Of a stretch of 64,000 nucleotides of DNA, positions 1 to 7,832 are shown one piece after another. This DNA is from Arthrobacter sp. AFG20. Its GTDB lineage: Bacteria > Actinomycetota > Actinomycetes > Actinomycetales > Micrococcaceae. Location: assembly GCF_002892795.1 (NCBI RefSeq), contig NZ_PJMC01000001.1, positions 1 through 64,000 on the forward strand, in the 5' to 3' direction. The notes under the pieces were generated by a model. That model did no database searches, was not told the origin of the DNA, and worked only from the letters and a program-made list of their open reading frames with translations. A program made the position numbers and the translations under genes. The stretch's first letter is position 1. Each line of letters opens with the position of its first letter.

Positions 1-133
1 TGGCGAGTTCGATTTCCTGCCGGATCAGGGTGGATAGGTCCCGGGTGACCTCGCCGAGGAGGTCACCGAGGGAGGTGGTGTCGGCCTTGGCGTGCGCCTC
101 CGTGGGAGGGGTATCAGGTATCTGGCTGCTCAC
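1..133 (-). CDS. Phage holin family (Holin-X type) membrane protein, N-terminal part
   Basis: Only the first ~44 codons lie in the window; the gene runs off the left edge. The start is a GTG whose GTGA overlaps the stop of the upstream gene by 4 bp, so the two are translationally coupled. The visible N-terminus contains SLGDLLGEVTRDLSTLIRQE, which matches the opening of actinobacterial Holin-X (Phage_holin_3_6) proteins. These are small membrane proteins usually encoded between a coiled-coil stress protein and a DUF3618 protein. The name reflects the Pfam family; a lysis role is not implied. The membrane segments lie outside the window, so the assignment rests on the N-terminus and the neighbour. 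Confidence 0.7.
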   Translation of the reverse strand, partial: MSSQIPDTPPTEAHAKADTTSLGDLLGEVTRDLSTLIRQEIELA

Positions 134-1128
134 AGGGGACGACCTCCACCCTCGGTATCGTCAGTATCCCGGCGCCTCGGCTCCCCGTACCCTGGCTCGC
201 CGTAACCCGGCTCACCGATGGCAGGTTCTGCGACGCCCGGTTCGCCGTAGGCGGGTTCGCCGTAGACGGGCTGGCCGGCGGCAGGCTCTCCGACGCCTGG
301 TTCGCCGTAGGCTGGTTCGCCGTAGGCGGGCTGACCGGTGGCGGGTTCCCCGTAAGTCGGCTCGCCGTAGGCCGGCTGGGTGTAGGCGGGCTCTCCCAGT
401 CCGGCCTGGTCATAGAGCGGTGTGCCGACGCCGGCGTCAAGGCTGCTTTCAGTGACCGGCGGCTGGACGGGGTAGGGCGGAACGGTGCCCGCGTATCCTG
501 CGCCGGTTCCTGTGTCGGGGGCTCCGGCCTGCAGGCTGCGGCCCAGGCGGCCGGCGAGCATGCCCGCGCCTGCGGCGAGGAGCAGGAAGGTGCCGGGACG
601 CTGGCGGGCGAAGGACTTCACTTCGTCCAGCAGTGAGCCCGGATCGCGGTTGTCCAGCCAGGATGCGACCGATTCGGAGCGGTCTGCGGCCTGCCGGATC
701 AGGTCCGAGGCCACGCCCTGCTGGTCCGGTGCGTCGGCCATGGAGCGGAGCTGCGAGGAGATGCTGCGGATGCCTTCGGCGGCCTTGGTCTGCTGCGTGC
801 CGGCCTGGCTGGTGAGGTCGGATTTTGCCTGGTGCAGCAGGTCCTTGGCGCTGTTCTTCGCCTCGTACGCGACGTTCTTCGCCTCGGTCTTGGCCGTCCC
901 GGCAACGTTCTTGGCGGCGACTTTAGTCTCGCCGGCGACGTTAGCGGCCTCATCCTTCGCCACGTCCTTCTTCGAGGACGCATCATCCTGGTAGACCGGG
1001 CTGCCGGTGTAGCCAGTGGTGCCCGCGCCAGTTGCGTCGTATCCGGTGGTGCCGGCGCCGTAACCCGAATTCTGTGTGGCCGGGAGATTGGTGAGGTCTT
1101 CATCCTGCGGCCATTGGTTCTCAGTCAT
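130..1128 (-). CDS. Alanine-rich helical protein with one membrane segment and GEPAYGEP repeats
   Basis: 332 residues. The N-terminus is acidic and Gly/Thr-rich. A Lys/Ala-rich heptad-like stretch follows (about residues 55-115, VAAKNVAGTAKTEAKN), similar to LEA or YtxH-like helices. Next comes an amphipathic region ending in DEVKSFARQRPGTF, and a short hydrophobic segment FLLLAAGAGMLAGRLGRSL (about residues 180-198). The C-terminal third is low complexity with many GEPAYGEP/GEPGVGEP repeats. Proteins of this layout sit next to holin-X and DUF3618 genes in actinobacteria; their function is unknown to me. It is divergent from a PRC-barrel stress protein, with palindromic elements in between. 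Confidence 0.7.
   Translation of the reverse strand: MTENQWPQDEDLTNLPATQNSGYGAGTTGYDATGAGTTGYTGSPVYQDDASSKKDVAKDEAANVAGETKVAAKNVAGTAKTEAKNVAYEAKNSAKDLLHQAKSDLTSQAGTQQTKAAEGIRSISSQLRSMADAPDQQGVASDLIRQAADRSESVASWLDNRDPGSLLDEVKSFARQRPGTFLLLAAGAGMLAGRLGRSLQAGAPDTGTGAGYAGTVPPYPVQPPVTESSLDAGVGTPLYDQAGLGEPAYTQPAYGEPTYGEPATGQPAYGEPAYGEPGVGEPAAGQPVYGEPAYGEPGVAEPAIGEPGYGEPGYGEPRRRDTDDTEGGGRPL
175..400 (-). repeat. Short tandem repeats coding for GEPAYGEP
   Basis: Degenerate tandem units of about 15 to 24 bp (plus strand GCCGTAGGCGGGTTC and variants) encode the GEP(A/G)(Y/V)GEP tail of the alanine-rich protein. They keep the reading frame, so this is a coding repeat and not an intergenic array. Confidence 0.75.
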
Positions 1129-1191
1129 CTTCGCTCTCTCTTTCCGAAAGGGTCAGTTGCTGTACAGGAACCAGCGTTGCTGGCATGCAAT

Positions 1192-1229
1192 GGTAAGCAT
1201 GTTTACTAATAAATAGTAAGCACGCTTGG
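1192..1229. promoter_or_regulatory. Two copies of the AGTAAGC-type palindrome
   Basis: GGTAAGCATGTTTACTAA and TAGTAAGCACGCTTGG lie next to each other 65-100 bp upstream of the alanine-rich protein gene. Both fit TAGTAAGC-NN-GCTTA, which recurs before the protease, SRPBCC, catalase and kinase genes. The position suits an operator or promoter element. The rest of the 414-bp gap 1129-1542 holds only the second pair of copies and an unstructured leader. Confidence 0.5.
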
Positions 1230-1333
1230 CATTTTTTCCCACCTTTACTTCTGCCGCCCTGGCGTTAAGCGGGGGAGTGCAGCGGAATGGCGCGGAATTG
1301 CGACGCGCCCCCGACTCCGGCGTCGAGAAAAAA

Positions 1334-1377
1334 GCTAAGTAGGCTTGCCAATCGGATAGTAAGCATGCTTAGGGTAT
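1334..1377 (+). promoter_or_regulatory. Two further AGTAAGC-type palindromes followed by GGGTAT
   Basis: GCTAAGTAGGCTTGCC (1334-1349) and the perfect palindrome core TAGTAAGCATGCTTAG (1357-1372) precede GGGTAT at 1372-1377, upstream of the PRC-barrel gene. GGGTAT/GGGTAC resembles the -10 of actinobacterial SigB/SigF-type promoters; that reading is inference. Confidence 0.5.
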
Positions 1378-1542
1378 AGGTGCGAGGTCGAATTATCTGC
1401 CTCGGCGCGACGGCGGATGCCGCCACGCGCGCCAGTCGCTGCTCTTTCGCGGCGATAGCGCGCCGTGTAGCGTCGCTCTGCCGTTGCCGGTTAAACGTGA
1501 ACAGCCAAAAGTGGACAAGAAGTCAACATTCAAGGAGACAGA

Positions 1543-2415
1543 ATGCTCGCCAAGGAACACATCGACGACCTGCTGAACAAGAACGGAAACATCCTCTCGA
1601 CCGACGGAGGCAAGATCGGTTCCGTCGGACAGGTGTATGCGGACGATGACAATGGGCAGCCTACCTGGGTAACGGCACGGACAGGCCTATTCGGTACCTC
1701 CGAATCCTTCATTCCCCTCGAAGGCGCACGGGTTGATGGAGCTGACATCGTCGTCCCGTACACCAAGGAGCAGGTGAAGGACGCCCCGCGCGTGGAGGCG
1801 GAGGGACACCTGGACCCGGCCGAAGAGGACCGGCTCTACGAGCACTACCAGCTGAACGGAACGGTAACTTACGCCGAGGCTGCGAACGGGCATACCGCCG
1901 ACTCCGGCCGGACGGCTGACCGGTCCGCGGCCGGCCTTGCCGCCACAGAGCGGGATGCGGGATTCGCTGCCGGTAGCGGTGGCGGCACGTACAGCGCGGC
2001 GGATGAGAGGGCGGGCAGTGACACGTCCGGACTGGCCGACGGTGACGCCATGACTCGCTCGGAGGAACGCGTGAATGTCGGCACGGAAAGGCAGGCTGCC
2101 GGCCGGGCGCGTTTGCGCAAGTACGTGGTGACCGAAAACGTGACCCAGACCGTTCCCGTCCAGCGCGAGGAAGTGCGGCTGGAGCGAGAACCGATCACCG
2201 AAGTAAACAGGGGTGAGGCGCTGGGCGGCCCGGACATCAGCGAGGCAGAACACGAAGTGGTGCTTCACGAGGAGCGTCCGGTGGTGGACAAGGAAACTGT
2301 GCCCGTTGAGCGGGTCAGGCTGGACACCGAAACTGTCACGGACTCGGTGACCGTGGATGAACAAGTCCGCAAGGAGCGCATTGAGGCCGACGGCGTAGAG
2401 GACACCCGCCGCTAA
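1543..2415 (+). CDS. PRC-barrel and DUF2382 domain stress protein
   Basis: 290 residues, with a good Shine-Dalgarno (AAGGAGA) before the ATG. Residues about 5-80 form a PRC-barrel (DGGKIGSVGQVY, FIPLEGARV). The middle is Gly/Ala/Asp-rich linker. Residues about 185-285 are DUF2382 (YVVTENVTQTVPVQREEV, then VLHEERPVVDKETVPVERV). This domain pair is common in actinobacteria and deinococci among desiccation and oxidative stress genes; a biochemical role is not established. It is divergent from the alanine-rich protein and sits behind palindromic promoter elements. A GC-rich hairpin follows the stop. Confidence 0.88.
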   Translation: MLAKEHIDDLLNKNGNILSTDGGKIGSVGQVYADDDNGQPTWVTARTGLFGTSESFIPLEGARVDGADIVVPYTKEQVKDAPRVEAEGHLDPAEEDRLYEHYQLNGTVTYAEAANGHTADSGRTADRSAAGLAATERDAGFAAGSGGGTYSAADERAGSDTSGLADGDAMTRSEERVNVGTERQAAGRARLRKYVVTENVTQTVPVQREEVRLEREPITEVNRGEALGGPDISEAEHEVVLHEERPVVDKETVPVERVRLDTETVTDSVTVDEQVRKERIEADGVEDTRR

Positions 2416-2425
2416 CTTGCCTCCC

Positions 2426-2450
2426 GCCGGGGCCGGGCACCGGCCCCGGC
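2426..2450 (+). terminator. GC-rich hairpin after the PRC-barrel gene
   Basis: GCCGGGGCCGG and CCGGCCCCGGC pair around a 3-nt loop just after the stop at 2415. There is no T-run, as is usual for high-GC actinobacteria. Confidence 0.6.
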
Positions 2451-2516
2451 GTTGCAGGCATTGTGGGCTGGCCACGTCGCCAGCACGGGCTCAAAGGGGA
2501 AAGAAGGTTTAAACCG

Positions 2517-3272
2517 ATGGTCCCGAATCCTGACGCGGAGCAGTGGGGGCCTCACCAGCTGCTGTCCATGGCCGCCAGGCTCGTCCAGCGCAGGCAGGAC
2601 CAGGCGCTGGCCGAACTCGGCCTCACCCACGCCGCAGTCATAGCGCTGCAGGGCCTCCTTGCCGGGCCGCTGAACCAGGAACAGTTGGCCGCCGACATCA
2701 AGGTCCGCAGTCAGTCCATTGGCCGGGTCCTGTCGCGGCTTGAGGAGGCAGGTCTGGTGGCTCGTGCGTCCAGTTCTCTGGACAGGCGCCACAACGAGGT
2801 TTCCATCACGGAAGCAGGCCGCCAGGCATTGGAGGCGGCCAGGAAGGCTGAGCAGGAGGCACTGCCCCCCGACGTCGTCGAGGGCACTGTCTTGGGCCGG
2901 GAGCTGGCGCGGGTCATCAGCTACTTTCCCGGCCGTGCCAAGCCCGGCTCGGTCAAGAACCAGAACCCGGCCGCAGCCGTCGGCGACCCAGCCGCGGACG
3001 GCACCGCGGAAACGGGCTCTCCCGTAGCCGGTGCACCCACAGAGGGTGCTGCGAAAGAAGGCGTGCTGCCTACAGCCAGTGCGCTTACAGAACGTGTGCC
3101 CGCAAGTGGGCAGCAGGCCACGAGCGCGAATACTGCTGCCGAACCTGCTTTACAGAAGCCCGCTTCCGGAGATGAGGTTGCCGCCCAGGACGCTGAGCCA
3201 GCGCCGCAGGACGACGCCGGAACAAGGCAGAATCCAGACGGCGGCCGCTCCGCCCCTGAGTCGGCGGACTGA
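2517..3272 (+). CDS. MarR-family transcriptional regulator with a long Ala/Pro-rich tail
   Basis: 251 residues from the ATG at 2517, which has GAAAGAAGG 8 nt upstream; an upstream GTG at 2463 in the same frame lacks a ribosome site. Residues 10-140 are a winged-helix MarR domain: helix-turn-helix around LNQEQLAADIKVRSQSIGRV and wing around SSLDRRHNEVSITEAGRQAL. Residues beyond about 145 form a disordered Ala/Pro/Glu tail of roughly 100 residues, unusual for MarR proteins (normally 140-170 residues). It lies just after the PRC-barrel gene in the same direction, separated by a hairpin. The target is unknown. Confidence 0.82.
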   Translation: MVPNPDAEQWGPHQLLSMAARLVQRRQDQALAELGLTHAAVIALQGLLAGPLNQEQLAADIKVRSQSIGRVLSRLEEAGLVARASSSLDRRHNEVSITEAGRQALEAARKAEQEALPPDVVEGTVLGRELARVISYFPGRAKPGSVKNQNPAAAVGDPAADGTAETGSPVAGAPTEGAAKEGVLPTASALTERVPASGQQATSANTAAEPALQKPASGDEVAAQDAEPAPQDDAGTRQNPDGGRSAPESAD

Positions 3273-3282
3273 TCAGTGACGA

Positions 3283-3321
3283 AGGAAAGTGTCGCCGCGC
3301 CGCGCACGGCGACACTTTCCT
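3283..3321. terminator. Perfect 15-bp stem terminator
   Basis: AGGAAAGTGTCGCCG pairs with CGGCGACACTTTCCT across a 9-nt loop between the MarR gene (+) and the repeat-peptide gene (-), so it can end transcription from both sides. Confidence 0.75.
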
Positions 3322-3382
3322 GGTTGGCATACTCCGGTCCGGGCCCAATGCCGGACCGTGCTCCAGCTTCGCTGGGACGGCT

Positions 3383-3592
3383 TTAGCGTCCCTGCTGCAT
3401 CGGGTCCGGCCAGTTGCCGATGAGGCCGGACATGGGGTCGGGCCAGTTGCCGATCCGGCCGCGCATGGGGTCGGGCCAGTTTCCGATCCGGCCGGACATG
3501 GGGTCGGGCCAGTTGCCGATCCGGCCGCTAGCGGGTCCGGACTGCGGACGGGACGGGCGGGGGGCAGCAGACAGCGGGGCGTGCGTAGACAT
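3383..3592 (-). CDS. Small protein with four 11-residue GRIGNWPDPM repeats
   Basis: 69 residues. The ATG at 3592 has AGGAG 8 nt upstream (AGGAGAACATGTCATG; the first ATG is too close to the ribosome site). Residues 1-22 are a Pro/Ser/Arg-rich leader without a hydrophobic signal. Residues 23-66 are four exact 11-residue units, (S/R)G(R/L)IGNWPDPM, and the end is QQGR. I do not recognise a characterised homologue with certainty. A leader followed by identical repeated cores, each with one Trp, resembles multi-core RiPP precursors; no radical SAM maturase with CxxxCxxC is visible nearby. It is 88 bp downstream of, and co-directional with, a secreted Pro/Val-rich protein. The repeat is kept in frame and has its own ribosome site, so I judge it real. 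Confidence 0.75.
   Translation of the reverse strand: MSTHAPLSAAPRPSRPQSGPASGRIGNWPDPMSGRIGNWPDPMRGRIGNWPDPMSGLIGNWPDPMQQGR
3398..3529 (-). repeat. Four 33-bp tandem repeats within the small peptide gene
   Basis: Units 3398-3430, 3431-3463, 3464-3496 and 3497-3529 differ at only a few bases (mostly at the edges and one wobble base), so the expansion is recent or kept homogeneous. The exact 33-bp period preserves the frame. Confidence 0.9.
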
Positions 3593-3680
3593 GACATGTT
3601 CTCCTGACTGAACTGATGGTCCTTGCGCAGGGTTGCGCAGGTGGTCTTTTCTGCCCGGAATACGGGCAGAGCTGACCTAT

Positions 3681-4865
3681 TCAGTCGGGGGAACACCCCG
3701 GATCGAAGGCTGGACTGGAGGGAAGGTGCTGGGCAGCATCGAACACACGGACGCCGGCAAACAGGGGCGTCCGGTCCCAATCTCCCGCCACTTCGGCGGC
3801 CTGGGCGCCAGAGCCTTCGGAACCCGTGGAGGAGTTCCCTGACGTTCCCTCGCTCACGGCAAAGGATTGAAGATAGCCGTCGCCGGGCCGTGCATCGAGG
3901 TGCGGTTTGTGGGCAGCGGGCCTGGCGCCGGCCAGTTCACGTACCTGGGGCGTAGTCATGTGAAGCTCGGCCAGCGAGAGGCCTGTGCCGGCGAGCGGCA
4001 GCCCGGCGGCTGGGGCCCGCATGGCCTGGACTGCAATTTCCACCGATATTGCCGACCCCGCACTGCCTCGTGCCCTCGGAGCGGTGGTCCTCGGCCCAAC
4101 TGCCGAAGGCGAAGCGGCCTGTGGCGGCGCAGCAAGATCTTGTGACTTCCCCCCGGCGTGGGGAACCGGCGTCGTCGGCGTTACCCCGGGTACGGGAACT
4201 GCGGGCAGTTCCGGCGCCGGCAGTGAGGGAACTGGCACTGAGGGAACCGGCACTGAGGGAACCGGCAGCGAAGGAACGGGCACTGAAGGAATCGGCAGCG
4301 AAGGGACCGGCACTGACGGGACAGGCACTGAAGGACGCGGTAGCGAAGGAATGCCGGGCACAGCAGGCGCTGCAGGCAGATGCGGCACCGACGAAACGAT
4401 GTCTCTTGCGGTTGTTATCAGGCTGTCCGCCTTGTCGAGCACGGGTGCCGTCGCGGTGGTCACTGTGGAAACCGCCGTCGATGCCCCGTTGACCACGGCG
4501 CCCACCGTGCCCGCCACTGTGCCGACGACACCCGACACAGGCTTGGTGACTGCAGCCGGGAGGCCGGGTGCCGCCGGCAGTGCAGGAACCACCGGCAACA
4601 GCTTGCGGGCCGGGACAATCTGGGAGACGGGGGAAGCCAGCGGAGCAGACACTGCCGACTGCGCGATGGTAGCGACTGGAGCTGCGGCGAGGGAACCGGC
4701 GCTAAGGGAACCGGAATTCAGGGAACCAGAGCCAAACGAGTCGTTGTCCCCGGAGGCCGCCCCGGCGGATGCCGCGCTCCAGACAATCCAGGCCAAGGCG
4801 AGGAGAACGGGCAACAGGAGGGCACGCACGACCGCAGCCTTGTGAAGGCGCAAGCTGTTGCCCAT
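3681..4865 (-). CDS. Secreted Pro/Val/Ser-rich protein with conserved C-terminal DPGCSPD module
   Basis: 394 residues from the ATG at 4865, preceded by GGGGGGTG; a longer frame to 4946 has no ribosome site. Residues 1-45 are a signal peptide or anchor (KAAVVRALLLPVLLALAWIV, then AASAGAASG). The middle has VPSVPVPSLPVPS repeats (about residues 170-215) typical of extended wall-spanning stalks. The last 28 residues, PLFAGVRVFDAAQH then LPSSPAFDPGCSPD, match the end of the protein at 22697-23899 at 16 of 28 positions without gaps. I do not recognise its function. The 69-residue repeat peptide follows on the same strand. The single Cys near the C-terminus is Ser in the paralogue. Confidence 0.75.
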   Translation of the reverse strand: MGNSLRLHKAAVVRALLLPVLLALAWIVWSAASAGAASGDNDSFGSGSLNSGSLSAGSLAAAPVATIAQSAVSAPLASPVSQIVPARKLLPVVPALPAAPGLPAAVTKPVSGVVGTVAGTVGAVVNGASTAVSTVTTATAPVLDKADSLITTARDIVSSVPHLPAAPAVPGIPSLPRPSVPVPSVPVPSLPIPSVPVPSLPVPSVPVPSVPVPSLPAPELPAVPVPGVTPTTPVPHAGGKSQDLAAPPQAASPSAVGPRTTAPRARGSAGSAISVEIAVQAMRAPAAGLPLAGTGLSLAELHMTTPQVRELAGARPAAHKPHLDARPGDGYLQSFAVSEGTSGNSSTGSEGSGAQAAEVAGDWDRTPLFAGVRVFDAAQHLPSSPAFDPGCSPD

Positions 4866-4996
4866 TCGAATCACCCCCCAGCGCAATGGAAGACCAGAAT
4901 ATGCCCGGCGCCCGGTTCCGTCCAGAGGAAAAAAGCACCTGCGCATGATCGGGCCCGCTGAACCGCAATAAAATGGAGGCAGAAGGTGCTAATAGG

Positions 4997-5179
4997 ATGT
5001 CTGGATCCATAGTCGTCGTCCTTGTGCTGCTGGCCGCAATTGCCGTCCTGGCCATTGCGGGAACAGTGCTGGCCGTCCTGCGCGACGGGCGCGGCGAAGT
5101 CCGGAGCGAACCGACTGAGGAGCCGTGGACTGCGGGACATCTGCCCAGTGAGCCCTACGCCGTGATGCGGTTTAAGTAG
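4997..5179 (+). CDS. Small single-pass membrane protein
   Basis: 60 residues from the ATG at 4997, which has AGAAGG 9 nt upstream; an in-frame ATG at 4973 is possible but less well placed. Residues 3-27 (SIVVVLVLLAAIAVLAIAG) form one transmembrane helix. The remainder is a hydrophilic tail ending PYAVMRFK. It is divergent from the secreted Pro/Val-rich protein gene, with about 130 bp between starts. No recognisable family; the ribosome site, a clean helix and a terminator after the stop support it as a real gene. Confidence 0.6.
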   Translation: MSGSIVVVLVLLAAIAVLAIAGTVLAVLRDGRGEVRSEPTEEPWTAGHLPSEPYAVMRFK

Positions 5180-5219
5180 CGACCCCGGAAACCATCTCGC
5201 TGCCCCTGCCGGACACAAA

Positions 5220-5263
5220 GTTGGTGCAGTCGCCCACGACTCTGCGTGGCCGCCTGCACCAAC
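5220..5263. terminator. Two-part hairpin between convergent genes
   Basis: Outer arms GTTGGTGCAG (5220-5229) and CTGCACCAAC (5254-5263) enclose an inner CCACG/CGTGG stem. It lies between the small membrane protein (+) and the DUF4383 gene (-). Confidence 0.6.
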
Positions 5264-5334
5264 CGGTAGTACGAATACTCAGATTAGATATCTACTCATT
5301 CGCGGCTCCTAGTTCCCGGCGTTCGCGGTCCGGG

Positions 5335-5799
5335 CTATCTCCTGTCCTCGACCGAATGCTGCCGTGCAAACATCCAGCCACAGGCAATCATCAGCACGCC
5401 AAGCACCATGTGCGTCCAGTTATCCAGCATATTCAGCGACAGGAAGTTGGCCGCCGAATCTACTCCGACACTGAGCCCGTAGATGCTGAGGACGATGTAC
5501 AGCGCACCGGCGCCCATGAGGAACCTCCGCGCGCCCATCTCACCGCGGGACATGGCCCAGCCGGTTGCGCCAATAACCAGCTGCACGATGTTGAGCAGCA
5601 TGGATACCTGGAACAGGCCGAGGAACATGGCGTGCGAATCAGGCCCAAGGAACATCAGTTCGCCATACCGTGCGGTGATGCCCGGAATGAACCCAAGTAC
5701 ACCGACCACCATCAAGACAATACCTACACCCATGCCAGCGTTCTGGACGTCAGTCCTGCCAAAGTGAACGCCGTGTGCATGTGGGGATGCGGTAGTCAT
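5335..5799 (-). CDS. DUF4383 family four-helix membrane protein
   Basis: 154 residues from the ATG at 5799, with GGAGG 6 nt upstream; the frame is open much further but without a ribosome site. Four hydrophobic segments are visible (VGIVLMVVGVLGFIPG; FLGLFQVSMLLNIVQLVIG; RRFLMGAGALYIVLSIYG; THMVLGVLMIACGWMF). Length and layout fit DUF4383, a family of small actinobacterial membrane proteins without known activity. It is convergent with the small membrane protein; the divergent neighbour is the DUF6350 gene. Confidence 0.8.
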   Translation of the reverse strand: MTTASPHAHGVHFGRTDVQNAGMGVGIVLMVVGVLGFIPGITARYGELMFLGPDSHAMFLGLFQVSMLLNIVQLVIGATGWAMSRGEMGARRFLMGAGALYIVLSIYGLSVGVDSAANFLSLNMLDNWTHMVLGVLMIACGWMFARQHSVEDRR

Positions 5800-5973
5800 T
5801 TTCTGCCTCCAACCACTGAATGCGGACAAGCTAATTTTACGTCCGGCCCTCTGAAAAAGCGCTCGCGGTGAGACTTGCCCGTACTGGTCCCAGCCGAGTC
5901 TCGTCCGACTTCTCGCGCTCTTGAGCCTGTCGAAAACAGGCGTGCCCGGCCTCGCATGGCACGATGGGAGGCG

Positions 5974-7293
5974 ATGAAACTGCGCGCTGACCAGACCGGA
6001 GACCGTGGCCTCCCCATGCCCCTGTGGCTGCAGGGCGGGCTCGAGTCCGCGCAGGCGGCGATGATTTCCGCACTGCTGGTCATCGCACCCATCGTTGCGG
6101 TTTGGGCCACCTCGGGTTTCGGAAACAGCGGCCCCGATGCCCTGGCGCGGCTCGCCGGCCAGGCCTGGCTGGTCATCCACGGGGTGCCCCTCTACCTCAC
6201 CGCGGTGGGGGAGGGTGCTGCCGCCAGGCCCGAGACCGGCACACTGTCGCTGCTTCCGCTGGGCCTGACCCTCATCCCGTTCCTGCTGGCCTGGCGGGCG
6301 GGCAGGCGCCTGGCCCGGGCGTCGTATACGGACCAGTTGTGGCAGGCGCTGCTCGGCTCGTGGCTGGCCTATGCGGGTTTTGGCATCGCCACGGGGTTCA
6401 TCTGCCGGACCGAGGATGTGGAGGTTTTTCTGTGGTGGGCCGGGCTCCTGCCGCTGGTTCCGTTCGGCCTCGGCATGGTGATCGGCGCCCGGCGGGAGGC
6501 CGGTTCATGGAGCCGCCTGATCGGCGTCGACGCCGTGGACTGGATCGCCCGCACCAGCCAGCATTCGCGGTGGGCGGGGTCGTATCTGGCTTCCGCCGCC
6601 AAGGCAGGCTTCGTGGCTGTTGTCGCGGCGCTCGCCATTTCCTCGGCGCTCCTGGCCGTGGATCTTCTCATCCACTGGAACCTTGTGGTGGCGGTTTACG
6701 AAGCGCTCGACGCCGGACCCGTCGGAGGCGCGGCCCTCACCATCGCGCAGCTCGGCTTCCTGCCCAACCTGGCAGTATTCGCACTCGCGTGGCTGAGCGG
6801 CTCCGGTTTCGCGCTGGGAGCCGGCTCGCAGGTGGGTCCGCTGGGGACCGCCGTCGGACCGCTGCCCACCATTCCGGTTTTTGCTGCGATCCCTTCCGGA
6901 CCCCTCGACTTCGGACCGGTGGCGCTGGTGGTTCCCGTGCTCGCCGGGGTCCTGGCCGGCTGGTGGTTCCTGCGCGAGGGGGAAAATCACTTCGACGAGT
7001 GGCTGTCCATCAAGCTCCCCGTCCGCTGGCTGACCGCCGCGGCGTCCACGCTGTTCCTGGCCCTCATCGTCGGGGCTGTTGCCGGCGTTCTGGCCGCGGC
7101 CCTCGCCTGGCTTGCGCGGGGCTCGGCCGGCATCGGCCGCCTGACGGACATCGGCCCGGACCCGCTGTGGACGGCAGTCTGGCTGACGGCGGAAGTCGGC
7201 ATCGGCGTCGTAATTGGGTATGCGGCGGGACCGTGGCTGGAACGCCAGCAACTGCGGGACGCCGAGCTGGGGACTGCACCCAACAGCAAATAG
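5974..7293 (+). CDS. DUF6350 family polytopic membrane protein
   Basis: About 439 residues with roughly ten hydrophobic segments, a Gly/Ala-rich composition and short loops. It fits DUF6350, an actinobacterial membrane family characteristically encoded just upstream of purN, which is also the arrangement here with one small gene between. The start is uncertain: the ATG at 5974 has GGGAGG only 2 nt upstream, and an alternative ATG at 5956 has none. No transport motif or catalytic site is visible. A perfect inverted repeat follows the stop. Confidence 0.72.
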   Translation: MKLRADQTGDRGLPMPLWLQGGLESAQAAMISALLVIAPIVAVWATSGFGNSGPDALARLAGQAWLVIHGVPLYLTAVGEGAAARPETGTLSLLPLGLTLIPFLLAWRAGRRLARASYTDQLWQALLGSWLAYAGFGIATGFICRTEDVEVFLWWAGLLPLVPFGLGMVIGARREAGSWSRLIGVDAVDWIARTSQHSRWAGSYLASAAKAGFVAVVAALAISSALLAVDLLIHWNLVVAVYEALDAGPVGGAALTIAQLGFLPNLAVFALAWLSGSGFALGAGSQVGPLGTAVGPLPTIPVFAAIPSGPLDFGPVALVVPVLAGVLAGWWFLREGENHFDEWLSIKLPVRWLTAAASTLFLALIVGAVAGVLAAALAWLARGSAGIGRLTDIGPDPLWTAVWLTAEVGIGVVIGYAAGPWLERQQLRDAELGTAPNSK

Positions 7294-7314
7294 CCGGCCG
7301 GGCAGCCCGGCCGG
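7294..7314. terminator. Perfect inverted repeat after the DUF6350 gene
   Basis: CCGGCCGGGC and GCCCGGCCGG abut across one base, between convergent genes ending at 7293 (+) and 7350 (-). Confidence 0.55.
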
Positions 7315-7349
7315 GGCCGGTTGCTCGCGGGGCTGATGCAGGGGCGGCG

Positions 7350-7793
7350 CTAGCGGACGGGCTGCTGAAGCGGTCCGGGCAGCGACTTCTCCAGCTGGAC
7401 CCGGCACTCCGTGCTTGCCTTGCTGGTCAGCGCCTGGCGGGAGCACTGCTGGAAGTCGCGGACCTGGTTGAAGAACAGTGCCGAGGTCAGGACCAGGAGA
7501 ACCAGCACGGCCGAAACCACCAGGCCGGAGATGGTGCCGAACAGCACCAGTTTGGATTCCTTGAACCGGATGGCCCGGATGAGCACGATGATCCCCAGCG
7601 CGATGCCCGCCGCCGTCAGAAGGGCCGTGAGCCAGAGGTAGGCGATGTCCAGCTGGAACACGAAGAAGGCGCCCAGCACGGCCACAATGAACATGCGGAA
7701 CAGCGTGTGCGTCTTCTGGAGCGAGGCTTTGGCCTCCTCGCTGAGCGGACGCGCGGTCCGCTGCGGCCCCTGGGGGCCCGGAGTGGGGTTCAT
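7350..7793 (-). CDS. Small membrane protein of unknown function
   Basis: 147 residues from the ATG at 7793. A hydrophilic N-terminus (residues 1-28) is followed by three helices: RMFIVAVLGAFFVFQLDIAY, LWLTALLTAAGIALGIIVLI, and a third around ISGLVVSAVLVLLVLTSALF. The tail is Cys-containing (QQCSRQALTSKASTEC). The two cysteines in the last third face outward if the N-terminus is inside, so a disulfide is conceivable. It is divergent from purN with only 39 bp between starts, so their promoters overlap. No family recognised beyond conserved actinobacterial hypothetical. Confidence 0.65.
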   Translation of the reverse strand: MNPTPGPQGPQRTARPLSEEAKASLQKTHTLFRMFIVAVLGAFFVFQLDIAYLWLTALLTAAGIALGIIVLIRAIRFKESKLVLFGTISGLVVSAVLVLLVLTSALFFNQVRDFQQCSRQALTSKASTECRVQLEKSLPGPLQQPVR

Positions 7794-7832
7794 GTTTTCC
7801 AGCCTACGCGAGCAGCCGCCTAAGCTTGAGCA

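Noticed and set aside
3398..3529. 33-bp tandem repeats as a possible mini CRISPR or iteron array
   Set aside because: There are no spacers between units, the period is a multiple of three, and the units translate to identical protein cores behind a ribosome site.
3651..3669. CTGCCCG-GAATA-CGGGCAG hairpin as a strong terminator of the secreted protein gene
   Set aside because: The stem is only 7 bp and on the minus strand it is followed by A residues, not T; it may be incidental.
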